64,000 nucleotides of DNA from Phycisphaerales bacterium (GCA_016709445.1 JADJMV010000011.1:163752-227751); one strand, 5' to 3'. Shown: positions 51,532-60,446, counted from the stretch's first letter. A program made the numbers and translations. Notes: a model not told the origin generated them from the sequence alone.

Positions 51532-51546
51532 GCAAGCCACAGGCCA
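51532..51546 (-). promoter_or_regulatory. Sigma-54 (-24/-12) promoter for flgB
   Basis: TGGCCTGTGGCTTGC matches the sigma-54 consensus TGGCACG-N4-TTGC in the invariant GG and GC with the exact spacing and in 9 of 11 specified bases. It lies in the 31 bases between flrC and flgB. FlrC, encoded next to it, is a sigma-54 activator, which supports its use. Confidence 0.7.
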
Positions 51547-51548
51547 GA

Positions 51549-53081
51549 TCACAGCGTGGCCTCCACCAGGCGCAACTCCTTCCACTTGCGGAGCTTCAGC
51601 CCCAGGGTCCGTACCCCGATGCCCAGCGCCGAGGCGGTCTTCTGGCGGTGTCCGTTGAACCTGTGGAGCGTATCGACAATCGCCTCCCGCTCGATCTCCT
51701 CCAGGGTCCGTACATCCCCGTTCGAGGCGAAAACCGAGAAGGGCTTGGGCTCGATAAGACTCCCGCGCCCGTTGGTGGTTGGGCCGGCGAGCCCGTGGGC
51801 GTGCCCGTTCATCTCGGCAGCCCCGCGCTCGATCTCCACCCCGAGCCGCGAGGTGGGGAGGAGCCACGGCTCGACCATGGTTCTGGTCAGCACCCTTGCC
51901 CCGGGTTCGCCCGCTCGGGCCTTCGCCGCCATCAGCACGACCGCCCGCTCGCACACGTTCTGGAGTTCCCGCACGTTGCCCGGCCAGCGGTAGGCGCCGA
52001 GCAAGTCCATCGCCCCCGATTCGATCTCGATCTGACCACAACGCTCCCGGTCGCACAGGGCGCCGACAAAGTGCGCGACGAGTAGGCGGACGTCTTCGAG
52101 CCGTTCACGGAGCGGGGGCACCTGGATCGGGAGCACGTTGAGCCGGAAGAAAAGGTCCTGCCGGAACTGCCCCGATGCCACCGCGTCGGGCAGATCGCGG
52201 TTGCTCGTCGCCAGCACCCGGACGTCAACCCCGATGGTCACACTGGAACCAACCCGCTCGAAGGCCCGCTCCTGCAGCACGCGCAGGAGCTTCGCCTGGA
52301 CCTGCGGGCTCACCTCCGACACCTCGTCGAGCAGCAGCGTGCCGCCATCGGCCAGCTCGAACCGCCCCTTCCGGGTGCGATCCGCGCCGGTGAAGGCGCC
52401 CCGCTCATGCCCGAACAGCTCGCTCTCGAGCAGGGACTCGCTGAGCGCCGCGCAGTTCACGGCGAGGAACGGACGCCCGGCGCGGGTGCTCGACTCGTGG
52501 ATCGCCCTCGCAACGACCTCCTTGCCCGAACCGCTCTCGCCCGAAATCAGCACCGTGCCCTGCGACCCGGCGACCGCCTCGACCTGCTGGCGAACCCGAT
52601 GCATCGCCGCAGAGGCGCCGATCAGGCGCAGGGCGCCGCCAGAGCTCCCCCGGTCCGACGCGATCGGCGCCGGCCCCGGGAGCCCGCCGAGCCGGAGCAG
52701 GGCGTTCTCACGCACCACCCGCCCGTGGTTGACCGCCCGCTTCACGGTAATCACCAGCTCATCGCCCTCGAACGGCTTCGTGATGTAGTCGAAAGCCCCG
52801 AGCCGCATGGCCTCGACCGCCGTTTCGATCGTGCCGAACGCCGTCATCAGGACGACGGGCACCTCGTCGTCGATCAAGCGAATCTGTTCGAGCAGCTCGA
52901 TACCGGTCATGCCCGGCATCTTCAGGTCCGTGATGACCACGTCCGGCCTGCGCCTCGCGATCTGCTCGATCGCCGCATCACCCCGCTCCGCCAGCGCGAC
53001 CTCGAAGCCAGCCCGCTTCAAGGACGAGGAGACGCTGTCGCGCATCATTTCCTTGTCGTCCACAACCAGCACCGTGCTCAT
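51549..53081 (-). CDS. Sigma-54-dependent flagellar response regulator (FlrC/FleR-like)
   Basis: This 510-residue NtrC-family activator would switch on sigma-54-dependent flagellar genes. It has a receiver domain (residues 1-120) with phospho-acceptor Asp52 in VVITDLKMPG. An AAA+ domain (about 155-385) carries the Walker A GESGSGKEVVARAIHESS and the sigma-54-contact loop GAFTGA. The C-terminal Fis-type helix-turn-helix is HRFNGHRQKTASALGIGVRT LGLKLRKWK. It is encoded directly after its likely kinase (ATGA overlap) and directly before flgB with a sigma-54 promoter between. Its name as FlrC or FleR is by function and position. Confidence 0.92.
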   Translation of the reverse strand: MSTVLVVDDKEMMRDSVSSSLKRAGFEVALAERGDAAIEQIARRRPDVVITDLKMPGMTGIELLEQIRLIDDEVPVVLMTAFGTIETAVEAMRLGAFDYITKPFEGDELVITVKRAVNHGRVVRENALLRLGGLPGPAPIASDRGSSGGALRLIGASAAMHRVRQQVEAVAGSQGTVLISGESGSGKEVVARAIHESSTRAGRPFLAVNCAALSESLLESELFGHERGAFTGADRTRKGRFELADGGTLLLDEVSEVSPQVQAKLLRVLQERAFERVGSSVTIGVDVRVLATSNRDLPDAVASGQFRQDLFFRLNVLPIQVPPLRERLEDVRLLVAHFVGALCDRERCGQIEIESGAMDLLGAYRWPGNVRELQNVCERAVVLMAAKARAGEPGARVLTRTMVEPWLLPTSRLGVEIERGAAEMNGHAHGLAGPTTNGRGSLIEPKPFSVFASNGDVRTLEEIEREAIVDTLHRFNGHRQKTASALGIGVRTLGLKLRKWKELRLVEATL

Positions 53082-53999
53082 CCGTGCGCCTCCTCGTCAA
53101 CCCGCGACGCCTCGGCCCTCGCCGCCCTCGCCGGGATCACGATCTCGACCGTCGCGCCATCCCCGACGCTCGGCCCGTTGTTGCTCACCGTACCCGCCCC
53201 CGTGGGCGTCCACGATCCTGTGCACAATCGAGAGACCCAACCCCGTCCCGGCCTCGCGAGTGGTGTAGAACGGATTGAACATCCGCTCGACCGACTCACC
53301 GCGAACGCCGGTGCCCGTGTCCCGAATCACGAACTCCACGGCCCCTTCGCCCCCGAGTTCCGACGCCCGAACCGAAGCCTCCAGACAAGCCCGACCCACC
53401 CAGCCCTGCCGGGCCGCGTCCTCGATCGCCTCGAAGCCGTTCCGGACCACGTTCACCAAGGCCTGACGCACCTTTCCCTCGTCGCACTCCAATGACAACC
53501 CCTCGCTCGAGTGCACCAATACCTCAATACCCCGCCCGGGCGGGCCCGCACCCTCTACAGCGCACGCGAGCAACTCCGAGGCGTCCGTTTCCGAGGCCCG
53601 CAGGCGCGATTCACCCGCGAAGGCAAGCACGTCCGTGACGATCGCGTCGAGCCCCCGCACAGCCCGGCCGATCTTCACCGCGACGTCGCGGTCCGACGGC
53701 CGATCGGCGAGGTCCTCCGCCAGAATCCGAGAATACAGCCCGATCGAGCCGAGCGGATTGCGGATCTCGTGCGCGATCCCCGCGGCCATCTCCCCCAACG
53801 CCGCGAGCCGACGCGATCGCTCCAGCTGCTCGTCCGCCTCACGCAACTGCCCACGCAGCCGCACCACCTCCGCCGTGAGCTGATCGTGCGAAACCTGCAG
53901 CTTCGCCGTCACCTCATTGAACGCGGCCATGAGTTCCGCAAGGTCGGTGGCGCTCAGCACGGGCGCGGCCCCCGCGCCGCCCTCCCGCTCCGCCACCAT
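53078..53999 (-). CDS. Flagellar sensor kinase (FlrB/FleS-like), apparent frameshift near the C-terminus
   Basis: This cytoplasmic histidine kinase is the likely partner of the neighbouring regulator. The first frame (ATG at 53999) has an N-terminal coiled coil, the H box AALGEMAAGIAHEIRNPLGS with His77, and the ATPase domain with DTGTGVRGE and YTTREAGTGLGLSIVHRIVD. After AHGG the frame is lost. The continuation TVSNNGPSVGDGATVEIVIP lies in the frame ending at 53078, so one extra G at about 53195-53205 is implied. The restored stop overlaps the regulator start (ATGA). No membrane segment or PAS domain is present, so it should sense a cytoplasmic signal. Confidence 0.88.
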
Positions 54000-54026
54000 T
54001 GCCCCGCCGCGAGCCTGCGTCAACAC

Positions 54027-54497
54027 TCAGCCCTCCCGATCCTGAAACCTCGCACCGGCCGGCGGCGCCTTCGGGCGATACGCCGAAACGGCCCCCCTCG
54101 CACGCCCCAGTCCCGCCAGGTCGCCCGCGAGACCGTCCCGACGCTGCTCGAGCGTCCGCCGATCCGACTCGTCCCGCGCCGCAATCTCGGACGCCAGTTC
54201 TGCCAGCCGCTCCACTCGGCGTCGCACGCGCTCTCGCTGGTCGGGCCGGGCAAGGCTCATCACCTCGTCCCACCTCGAGCGGAAAGGCTCGATCGACCGG
54301 GAGACACCCTCCAACGCTTCGACGACATGCTGGCGGTCCTGAAGCACCTGCAGAAGGTCATCGGTCTCCTCGGCGCGAACCAGCCCGCTCTGCCGCTTGC
54401 TCAGCGCATCGAGTCGGAGGAACAGCGTCTCCTGCTCCTCCAGAAGTTCGCCCAATCGCTCGTAATCGAGCATGCCGCCCGTTCCCGTCCTCGTCAT
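54027..54497 (-). CDS. FlgN-like export chaperone
   Basis: This 156-residue protein is all helical, with the pattern of the FlgN family: LGELLEEQETLFLRLDALSK near the N-terminus, then a central LLQVLQDRQHVVEALEGVSR and a charged C-terminal helix region (RRRVERLAELASEIAARDES). FlgN binds hook-filament junction proteins FlgK and FlgL before export. The family is very divergent and the assignment rests on fold and position. It sits just upstream of the sensor kinase gene and 26 bases past the TPR gene, all on one strand. The ATG at 54497 was chosen from the helical N-terminus; longer upstream frames look non-coding. Confidence 0.6.
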   Translation of the reverse strand: MTRTGTGGMLDYERLGELLEEQETLFLRLDALSKRQSGLVRAEETDDLLQVLQDRQHVVEALEGVSRSIEPFRSRWDEVMSLARPDQRERVRRRVERLAELASEIAARDESDRRTLEQRRDGLAGDLAGLGRARGAVSAYRPKAPPAGARFQDREG

Positions 54498-54523
54498 ATC
54501 CAGACTCCCGGGCGCCGCCGCCC

Positions 54524-56989
54524 CTACTGCTCGCCCCCGAACCCGAACAACTCCGCCGTCGAGTCCAGCCACCGCTCCCAATCCTCCCGACTCATCGGGA
54601 GATACGGGTCGCTCCAGGCGTCCTCCGGGAGCGTGGCGTAGAACCGCCTCGCCCGCTCGTTCGCGGCCCTCGCGCGGTCCAGCTCGCCCATCGCCACGTA
54701 CGCGTTCACGATCTGCACCATGCCGACGAGGGACGCCGGGTCCTTCGCGTATCGCTCCCTCGCCGTCTCGTAGTGCCGCACCGCCGCCTCGTAGTCCCCG
54801 AGGTCGAAGGCGCAGTCGCCCAGAAAGAAGAACGAGTTCCGCAGGGCCACCCTGCGGCTCTCCGTCGCACGCTCGGGCGGCTCCGCGCTGAGTCCGTCTC
54901 GGACCTCGGCGAAGAGCGTGAGCGACTCGCGGAGGTGATCCTGCCTGGCCTGTTCAAGCGAGACGGCCTCCGCATCCGGCCTGGCCTCCGTGGCCAGCGA
55001 ACGCTCGATCGAGGACGCCTCCTGCCGCAGGGAATCCGCGAGGCGATACTTGAGCATCAGGATCTCAGGGTCCTCCGGATACCGCTCGATTGCCTCACGC
55101 AGCCGCTCGATCGCGGGCACCAACTCGCTCTTCCGGTGGTGCAGCGCCGCGAGTTCCAGCAACGCGTCGTGGAAGTACGCGCTCCCCTCGTCCCCCAGCT
55201 TCCCGGAAACCGCCTGCAGCAGGAGGCTCCGGGCCTCTTCGTCGTTCGTCTCGTCGCGATCCGCCAGATAGGTCTGCGCGAGGGGGACGTAACTCTTGGC
55301 GGCGTACTGCCCGACGTCGCCCTCCAGCTCCCCATCCGATATCAGTGCCTCGAAGACACCGGCCGCCAGCTCGTACTCCCCGCGTGCCTGGTACGCCCTG
55401 CCCAGCCGATACCGGCCCTCCGCGCGTGATCCCCGGCGCCCGGTGGCGCTTGGATCATCCGGCACACCCTCGACGAACTCACGGAACAGACGGACCGCGT
55501 GCTCGTAGTCCCCGCCGGCGTCATACGCCTGAGCCCCGGACCAGAGCGCCTCCGCGTACGCGTTGTTGTCGGAAAGGTTCACCGCGTCCGCATACCTGGC
55601 GTAATACTGGCCGGAGGCGATGAAGTGCCGCTGTACGGTCTCACGGGTGGTCGGATCGAGCTTGGCGACGCGAGCACCGACGCCCGCGTCATCGTCGGAG
55701 GTCTCGCCAAGCCCACGCTCGGCGAGCTTCTCGTGGGCGACCGCCAACATCCAGAGCACATCCGCCGGGACCGTCTGGGAACTAAAGAGCTCCTCGGCCC
55801 GCAGCACGAGACGCAACGCCGACTGCGGGTCGTCGGCCGCCAGCCGGTCGCTCGCCTGATTCAACAGGCTCGCCGCGACACGTTCGGGGGTCAGGAGCGA
55901 GGTCGGCTTGCCATCCTTGAGCGACTCGACCACCTGGCTGTATGCGTCGATCGATTCCTCCGGACGGCCCAGGAGCCCCTCGGTCTCCGCGAGGCCGAAC
56001 TGTGCGCGCACCTGCCACTCCATTCCGTCCGACCAGCTCACGACATCCGCGTACCGCTCCCGGGCTTCCGCCAATCGCCCGAGAGACTGCTCGGACATCG
56101 CGATCGAAGTCTCGACCCGCGCCGCCATCGGCTCGCTCTTGCCCAGCATGGAACCCGCCCGCTCGAGCTGCTTGATCGCCGTCTCGAACTCACCGAGTTG
56201 GTAGTACGCCGTCCCCAGCAGCGTGTAGAGCTCCGCCAGCGCCCCGGCCGGCGCCTTCTCCAGCCGCATGATGCCCTGGAGCAGACGGGAAACCGCCTCG
56301 CCCGCAAAGCCCTGCCCAAGCCGGATTTCTGTCTCCCGTGCGAGCGACCACGCCCTGTCCTCGGGCGAAAGGTCCGCATCACCGGAGAGCTGCGTCAGCA
56401 GGTCGATCGCCCGCCCAAACTCGGGCCGCGGCTTCGCGAGTTCGTTCTCCACGAGCCGCCGCATGATGGTCCGGCGCTGCTCCGAGGCCGACGCCGGGAG
56501 CTTCATCACACGCCCAACCGCACGGTCCTCCTGACCCAACGCCACGTAGCTGTCGCAGAGGAAGACCACGTCCTCCGGCGACAGCGTCACCCCCAAGTCC
56601 TCGGCCGCCAGGAACTCCCGCCGGACCGTCTCGTCATTGGTCGCGTCGTGGATCCCCAGATCACGCTGCCCTAAGTAGACCGCGCGGGCCACCTCGCGGT
56701 GGTATCGCCCCCGCTGGGCCTCAGAGATCCACGCCTCCTGGACAACCGGAAGCACCTGCTTGTTGAGCAGATCGAGCGCCTGTTGGAAATCCCCGCGACC
56801 AATCATCCGGTCCGCGGACTTCAGCGGCCCCTCGATATCGGGCTTGGGCCGTGTGACAATGCCCACCACGATCCCCGCGCCCAGCGCGGCCGCCCCGCCA
56901 ACCAGCACCAACGCCGGCCACGCCGACTTCAGGGCTGCACGCAGCCGGGAGAAAGCCCCGGGCTGCACTGGATCGGGACCGCTCTCCAA
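54524..56989 (-). CDS. Large membrane-anchored TPR-repeat protein
   Basis: The 821-residue protein has a short cytoplasmic start, one membrane helix at about residues 24-46 (ALVLVGGAAALGAGIVVGIV), and then TPR-type helical repeats to the end. Examples are LYTLLGTAYYQLGEFETAIK, AQAYDAGGDYEHAVRLFREF, GRYRLGRAYQARGEYELAAG and FLGDCAFDLGDYEAAVRHYE. TPR arrays bind other proteins, so it may act as a scaffold in the periplasm. I cannot assign a pathway. Its stop lies 26 bases from the FlgN-like gene, so it may be cotranscribed with the flagellar regulators. A 193-base gap separates it from the RDD gene upstream. Confidence 0.8.
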   Translation of the reverse strand: MESGPDPVQPGAFSRLRAALKSAWPALVLVGGAAALGAGIVVGIVTRPKPDIEGPLKSADRMIGRGDFQQALDLLNKQVLPVVQEAWISEAQRGRYHREVARAVYLGQRDLGIHDATNDETVRREFLAAEDLGVTLSPEDVVFLCDSYVALGQEDRAVGRVMKLPASASEQRRTIMRRLVENELAKPRPEFGRAIDLLTQLSGDADLSPEDRAWSLARETEIRLGQGFAGEAVSRLLQGIMRLEKAPAGALAELYTLLGTAYYQLGEFETAIKQLERAGSMLGKSEPMAARVETSIAMSEQSLGRLAEARERYADVVSWSDGMEWQVRAQFGLAETEGLLGRPEESIDAYSQVVESLKDGKPTSLLTPERVAASLLNQASDRLAADDPQSALRLVLRAEELFSSQTVPADVLWMLAVAHEKLAERGLGETSDDDAGVGARVAKLDPTTRETVQRHFIASGQYYARYADAVNLSDNNAYAEALWSGAQAYDAGGDYEHAVRLFREFVEGVPDDPSATGRRGSRAEGRYRLGRAYQARGEYELAAGVFEALISDGELEGDVGQYAAKSYVPLAQTYLADRDETNDEEARSLLLQAVSGKLGDEGSAYFHDALLELAALHHRKSELVPAIERLREAIERYPEDPEILMLKYRLADSLRQEASSIERSLATEARPDAEAVSLEQARQDHLRESLTLFAEVRDGLSAEPPERATESRRVALRNSFFFLGDCAFDLGDYEAAVRHYETARERYAKDPASLVGMVQIVNAYVAMGELDRARAANERARRFYATLPEDAWSDPYLPMSREDWERWLDSTAELFGFGGEQ

Positions 56990-57182
56990 GCGACCGCCTC
57001 CGCTGTTGCGGCGCGGACATACCGGATCCTCCGGCGAGCCCGCGAGCCGATCCCTTCCCTATCGGACGCCCCCCCGCGCAAACTTCACCTGGTGCGCAAC
57101 TTCCGGCAGGCCCATCCTGTTGGGTCGGTCCCAGCGGGAAAGCCCCGGCATCACAGGCGCGGGTCGTCGGACGGCGACCGGC

Positions 57183-58715
57183 CTAGCTCGGAGAACCCGG
57201 CTCCTCCCGCTCGCCCTCCCGAAGCACGGCCACCGCCGCCCCGGCCACGACGTCGCCCCGGTGCCGGAGCGTCGGCGGGCCCATCCCAAGAACTGCCCAC
57301 GGCGCGAACGCCCACCGGAAGACGTTGCGAGCCAGACTCGCCGCGAGACCCACCCGCGGCCGGCTGGGGACGACCGACACCACACGACAGCCCGTCACCA
57401 GCTTCCCCAGCGTCCGTCCCGTCAGCCACTCCCCGGCGGTGCTCAGCACCGAGCCCGCCGCGACGATGGTCGCCAGCGCGACCACGCCCCGCGGGGTCTC
57501 CAGCAGGGGAACAACCATCACGACGCGCCCGATCGGAAGCCCGAACGCCGCCGATACCCCCACCATCACCACGAAAGCATCGATCGCCCCCGCTCCCATC
57601 CGGCGGCCCGGGCTCGCCAGCGCGAAGCCCGCCGGCAGAACCGGCTCGGCCGCTGCCAGGGTCGGACGCAACAAATAGAACAGCACGCCGACCGTCAGCC
57701 CGATCATCCCCAGACTCAGCCAACGGATTTCATCACTGAGTTCGAGGATGCCGATCCGCGGCGGGCCCCGGTAGAGCTCCCGACCCGAGACCAGCGAGGT
57801 CTCTACCAATTCCCACCGCTCAATCGGCGCCGCCTGTCCGGCCGCCCCCTCATCGTGGATCACATCGAGCACGGCCAAGCGCATGCCCCCCGAGAGCGGA
57901 ACGGCGGCGACTGCCGAGCCGGTCAGCGGTCCGGACGCAATGCGACCCTCGACCTCCGGCCCAAGGCTCCCGACCTCGTAGCCGGCCTCCGTCCGGGAGG
58001 CGACGCAGACGTCCCCGCCCGAGGCAAACACTGCGAGCACCCGGTCGGGGGCGATGCCTTCAGCCCCGGTCAGCAGCAGCGGAGACCATGAATCGCCCTC
58101 GCTCCACTCCCAGCGAACCACCCGGCCACCGGACAATTCGAGGACTTGAGGTGTTGCCGCCCCCTCGACCAACGCCGCCCAGCCCATCCCGGGCTCGGCC
58201 GCCACAGGCGGCATCGGGATCTCCTCCCAACCGCCGGACAATAAGCGATCGAGCCGCCACCGCTCGCCTCGCGTGAGGACGAGCAGGGTGTCTCGGTAGG
58301 CGGCCGCGGAGGCAAAGCTCGCGGTGCCCATCGACAACGACGGCTCCGCCTGCGCCCCCTCCGCCGGATCACCGATCCAGTGCCCGCTCAATCCGGCCGG
58401 TCGCACTCTGATGCTGTACACCACCAGCCGACCCTTCGCCGCCGGGTAGAGCAGGAACACACGGCGCCCCGCCCCGACGGCCCCGATCGGGGCGGAATCC
58501 AGCGGGCGGAAGGAACGCGCCACACCGGCATCGACCCCCATGGAACCAACCCCATCCTCTCGCGGGGGGAGGTGGAGGAGGGTTGCCCCACCTCCGGCAA
58601 GGGCGCGGGTGACGATCCACCCGTGCGATTCGCGCGGGGGCATGTCAGTCGCCTGGCCCATCGCCGTAGCAGCGACCGCGCCCAGCACGACCAACCAGCG
58701 CCGGATCCCGATCAC
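57183..58715 (-). CDS. Exported propeller-like domain fused to RDD membrane domain
   Basis: The 510-residue protein has a signal-like N-terminus (LVVLGAVAATAMGQA), then about 310 residues with short beta strands that look propeller-like (for example GRRVFLLYPAAKGRLVVYSI, RDTLLVLTRGERWRLDRLL). A membrane helix follows (LGMIGLTVGVLFYLLRP), then an RDD-type domain (GRRMGAGAIDAFVVMVGVSA, LTGRTLGKLVTGCRVVSV, SLARNVFRWAFAPW). RDD domains occur in transporters and membrane proteins of uncertain role. The fusion to a large extracytoplasmic domain is uncommon. Its start overlaps the lipoprotein stop (ATGA). Function unknown. Confidence 0.75.
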   Translation of the reverse strand: MIGIRRWLVVLGAVAATAMGQATDMPPRESHGWIVTRALAGGGATLLHLPPREDGVGSMGVDAGVARSFRPLDSAPIGAVGAGRRVFLLYPAAKGRLVVYSIRVRPAGLSGHWIGDPAEGAQAEPSLSMGTASFASAAAYRDTLLVLTRGERWRLDRLLSGGWEEIPMPPVAAEPGMGWAALVEGAATPQVLELSGGRVVRWEWSEGDSWSPLLLTGAEGIAPDRVLAVFASGGDVCVASRTEAGYEVGSLGPEVEGRIASGPLTGSAVAAVPLSGGMRLAVLDVIHDEGAAGQAAPIERWELVETSLVSGRELYRGPPRIGILELSDEIRWLSLGMIGLTVGVLFYLLRPTLAAAEPVLPAGFALASPGRRMGAGAIDAFVVMVGVSAAFGLPIGRVVMVVPLLETPRGVVALATIVAAGSVLSTAGEWLTGRTLGKLVTGCRVVSVVPSRPRVGLAASLARNVFRWAFAPWAVLGMGPPTLRHRGDVVAGAAVAVLREGEREEPGSPS

Positions 58716-59608
58716 TCGCGATCCCCCTCGCCCGGGCGGAGCCGATAGATCTCATCGACACCGTACGACTCCACGAGGGCCGCAAAGTCGAATGCCCGCG
58801 GATCGATCGGCTTGTTCTCGGCGCCGTACAGCTCCATCGTCAGCGAGGCCTGCTGGCGTGGCATCGAAATCTGATACTTGGAAGCCAGCTTGGGCGGCAC
58901 GCGTCCATCGCCCCGCACGGGCGCGGCGATGAACCGCGACATGTCGCAGGACGCCCGGAGCTCGCCGGCCTCATCGGTCAACTCCACACGGTGCGGGGCC
59001 AGGGTGACCGGATCGAGCCACATGGTCCGCGTCCCCCACATCGCGGGAACCGCGACCCGCAGCAGACCCCGCGAACCGTCCCAGTCGATCGTGCCGGGCG
59101 CGACGAGGCCGCCCGCCCCGCGAACGGGCAGCGGCGTGATCGCGATCAGATCCAGGAGTTCCCGGGGATGCACAGGCAATCCGAGTTCGGCCACCAACTG
59201 CGGGGTCGCCTCGTCGTGTCGCCCGTACAACGCAACCTTGTGGTCCTTGTCCGTCAGATCGATCCACCAATACCCCGTGGAGTCGGATCCAAAATAGAGG
59301 TAAACCTCCATGAGCTTCTCGACCGTGATCGCCGTCCGATCCGGCAACTCGATCTGCACATGCCCCTCGGCATGGTCCACACTCGTTCCACCCCGATCCC
59401 GCGGCGATCGAAGCGTCAGATTGACGCGGGACCAAAGGCGATCAAGCCGCTCCACCCGGGAGTTGAACCGCTCGGCCAGTTCGTCGTAGCCCGGGAGTGA
59501 TGCCGGGCGCTCCGCCCCCCGGGCCCCCGGAGAGGCACAACCCGGGAGCGTCATCGCCCAGGCCCCGAGCGCCGCCAGCAACGCAATCAGGATCCCGCGA
59601 CGGCTCAT
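58712..59608 (-). CDS. Lipoprotein with LolA/DUF4292-like domain
   Basis: The 298-residue product has a signal peptide with lipobox LPGC (Cys near residue 24). After it comes a beta-rich domain that resembles LolA or DUF4292: FNSRVERLDRLWSRVNLTLR, GHVQIELPDRTAITVEKLME, WIDLTDKDHKVALYGRHDE and GLLRVAVPAMWGTRTMWLDP. Such domains bind lipids or lipoproteins and carry them through the periplasm. The C-terminal part (RPKLASKYQISMPRQQ-like) is unassigned. It overlaps both neighbours by four bases, so it forms one tight unit with the RDD gene and the upstream hypothetical gene. The exact role is open. Confidence 0.7.
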   Translation of the reverse strand: MSRRGILIALLAALGAWAMTLPGCASPGARGAERPASLPGYDELAERFNSRVERLDRLWSRVNLTLRSPRDRGGTSVDHAEGHVQIELPDRTAITVEKLMEVYLYFGSDSTGYWWIDLTDKDHKVALYGRHDEATPQLVAELGLPVHPRELLDLIAITPLPVRGAGGLVAPGTIDWDGSRGLLRVAVPAMWGTRTMWLDPVTLAPHRVELTDEAGELRASCDMSRFIAAPVRGDGRVPPKLASKYQISMPRQQASLTMELYGAENKPIDPRAFDFAALVESYGVDEIYRLRPGEGDRE

Positions 59609-60171
59609 CCATCACCCCGCGCAGCCCCCTCGCCCCCCCCCGCCAGAACGACGCCGAGTTCTTCGATCCCCGCAGCGACCGCCTGCTCATCCATCCCCGG
59701 ATCGGTCACCTCGATCGGCTCGGGCTCGAGGCCCTTGGGGCCACCCCGCCGGACCAGCACCAGCACCGGCCGCCCACCCTCGCCGACCCGCTGATCCTTC
59801 ACTCGGAGCACACGCCGCCTCAACAGCAAGAGCGCGAGGAGATAACGGAATACCGCCGCGCGGCCCTCTGCCAATGGGTCTAAGCCCTCGAGCAGACCCA
59901 GGATCTCTTCGTCGTCGAGGAGCATCGATCGCCGGTCTTCGCGCCCAGCTGCGCGGGCCCGCCAGACTGCGACGGGCCGGACCGGGGGCGGGGGCCGGGC
60001 CCCGCCCTCCCAGGCCTCCACGCAGAAATCGAACCGGAGAAAGTCGTCGCTCTCCGGAGATTCCCCCAGAGTCGCAACGTACCGCTCCCCCGCCTCGAAG
60101 GCGCGCCCGCTCGCGGCGCACACGTGCGTCGGCCTGGCGGACTCGTACCCCATGCGTTGCAAGCTGCTCAT
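59605..60171 (-). CDS. Conserved-looking hypothetical protein
   Basis: I do not recognise this 188-residue protein. The N-terminal part has a single CxxSGR-type motif (VCAASGRAFEAGERYVATLG) and FLRFDFCVEAWEGG, which suggests a half zinc site with Cys residues spaced far apart. A charged helical region follows (RSMLLDDEEILGLLEGLDPL), then AVFRYLLALLLLRRRVLRVK. The C-terminal end contains IEVTDPGMDEQAVAAGIEEL. No signal peptide is seen. The ATG at 60171 gives the best N-terminus. Its stop overlaps the lipoprotein start (ATGA), so the three genes form a coupled set. Confidence 0.65.
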   Translation of the reverse strand: MSSLQRMGYESARPTHVCAASGRAFEAGERYVATLGESPESDDFLRFDFCVEAWEGGARPPPPVRPVAVWRARAAGREDRRSMLLDDEEILGLLEGLDPLAEGRAAVFRYLLALLLLRRRVLRVKDQRVGEGGRPVLVLVRRGGPKGLEPEPIEVTDPGMDEQAVAAGIEELGVVLAGGGEGAARGDG

Positions 60172-60191
60172 CCGAGCCGAGTGTACCCCGG

Positions 60192-60428
60192 CTACCGGCA
60201 ACTCACCTCGAACTGGCGAGCCCCGGTCCCCCCGTCACCCACCCGAAACGTCGCGCATCGCCCGCAGGAGGGGCAGCGGGCGATGTACTTGGTTCCATCG
60301 GGCTCGCGGAACACGCGGAGATACTTGCCCGCACAGACGAAGTGGACACCGAGCCAGGGCCGCACCCCAGGGTTTTTGCCTGTGTCTGTGGACGCGTTCG
60401 ACGGGACATTCAATGAAGGCTCGTGCAT
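60192..60428 (-). CDS. Small zinc-ribbon-like protein
   Basis: The 78-residue product has the core VRPWLGVHFVCAGKYLRVFR, then GTKYIARCPSCGRCATFRVG and a closing FEVSC. The pattern of one Cys, then CxxC, then a final Cys fits a compact zinc ribbon. Similar proteins with a WLGV-F-C-Y start seem common in planctomycetes, from memory and unverified. I chose the ATG at 60428; the longer frame from 60482 would run through a perfect palindrome and a likely promoter. It stands 20 bases upstream of the hypothetical gene on the same strand. The role is unknown. Confidence 0.65.
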   Translation of the reverse strand: MHEPSLNVPSNASTDTGKNPGVRPWLGVHFVCAGKYLRVFREPDGTKYIARCPSCGRCATFRVGDGGTGARQFEVSCR

Positions 60429-60432
60429 TGAT

Positions 60433-60446
60433 CCGATACGTATCGG
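60433..60446. promoter_or_regulatory. Perfect 14-bp palindrome, possible operator
   Basis: CCGATACGTATCGG is a perfect inverted repeat that ends five bases before the zinc-ribbon start codon, inside the 160-base divergent region shared with lpxI. This is where a repressor or activator dimer could bind. The region also holds AT-rich stretches (GTATAAAC at 60473) that could be promoter parts. Confidence 0.45.

Noticed and set aside
26546..54497. A virulence-type (injectisome) type III secretion system
   Set aside because: Rod, hook, stator, FlhF/FlhG and FliA genes show that the export genes belong to a flagellum.
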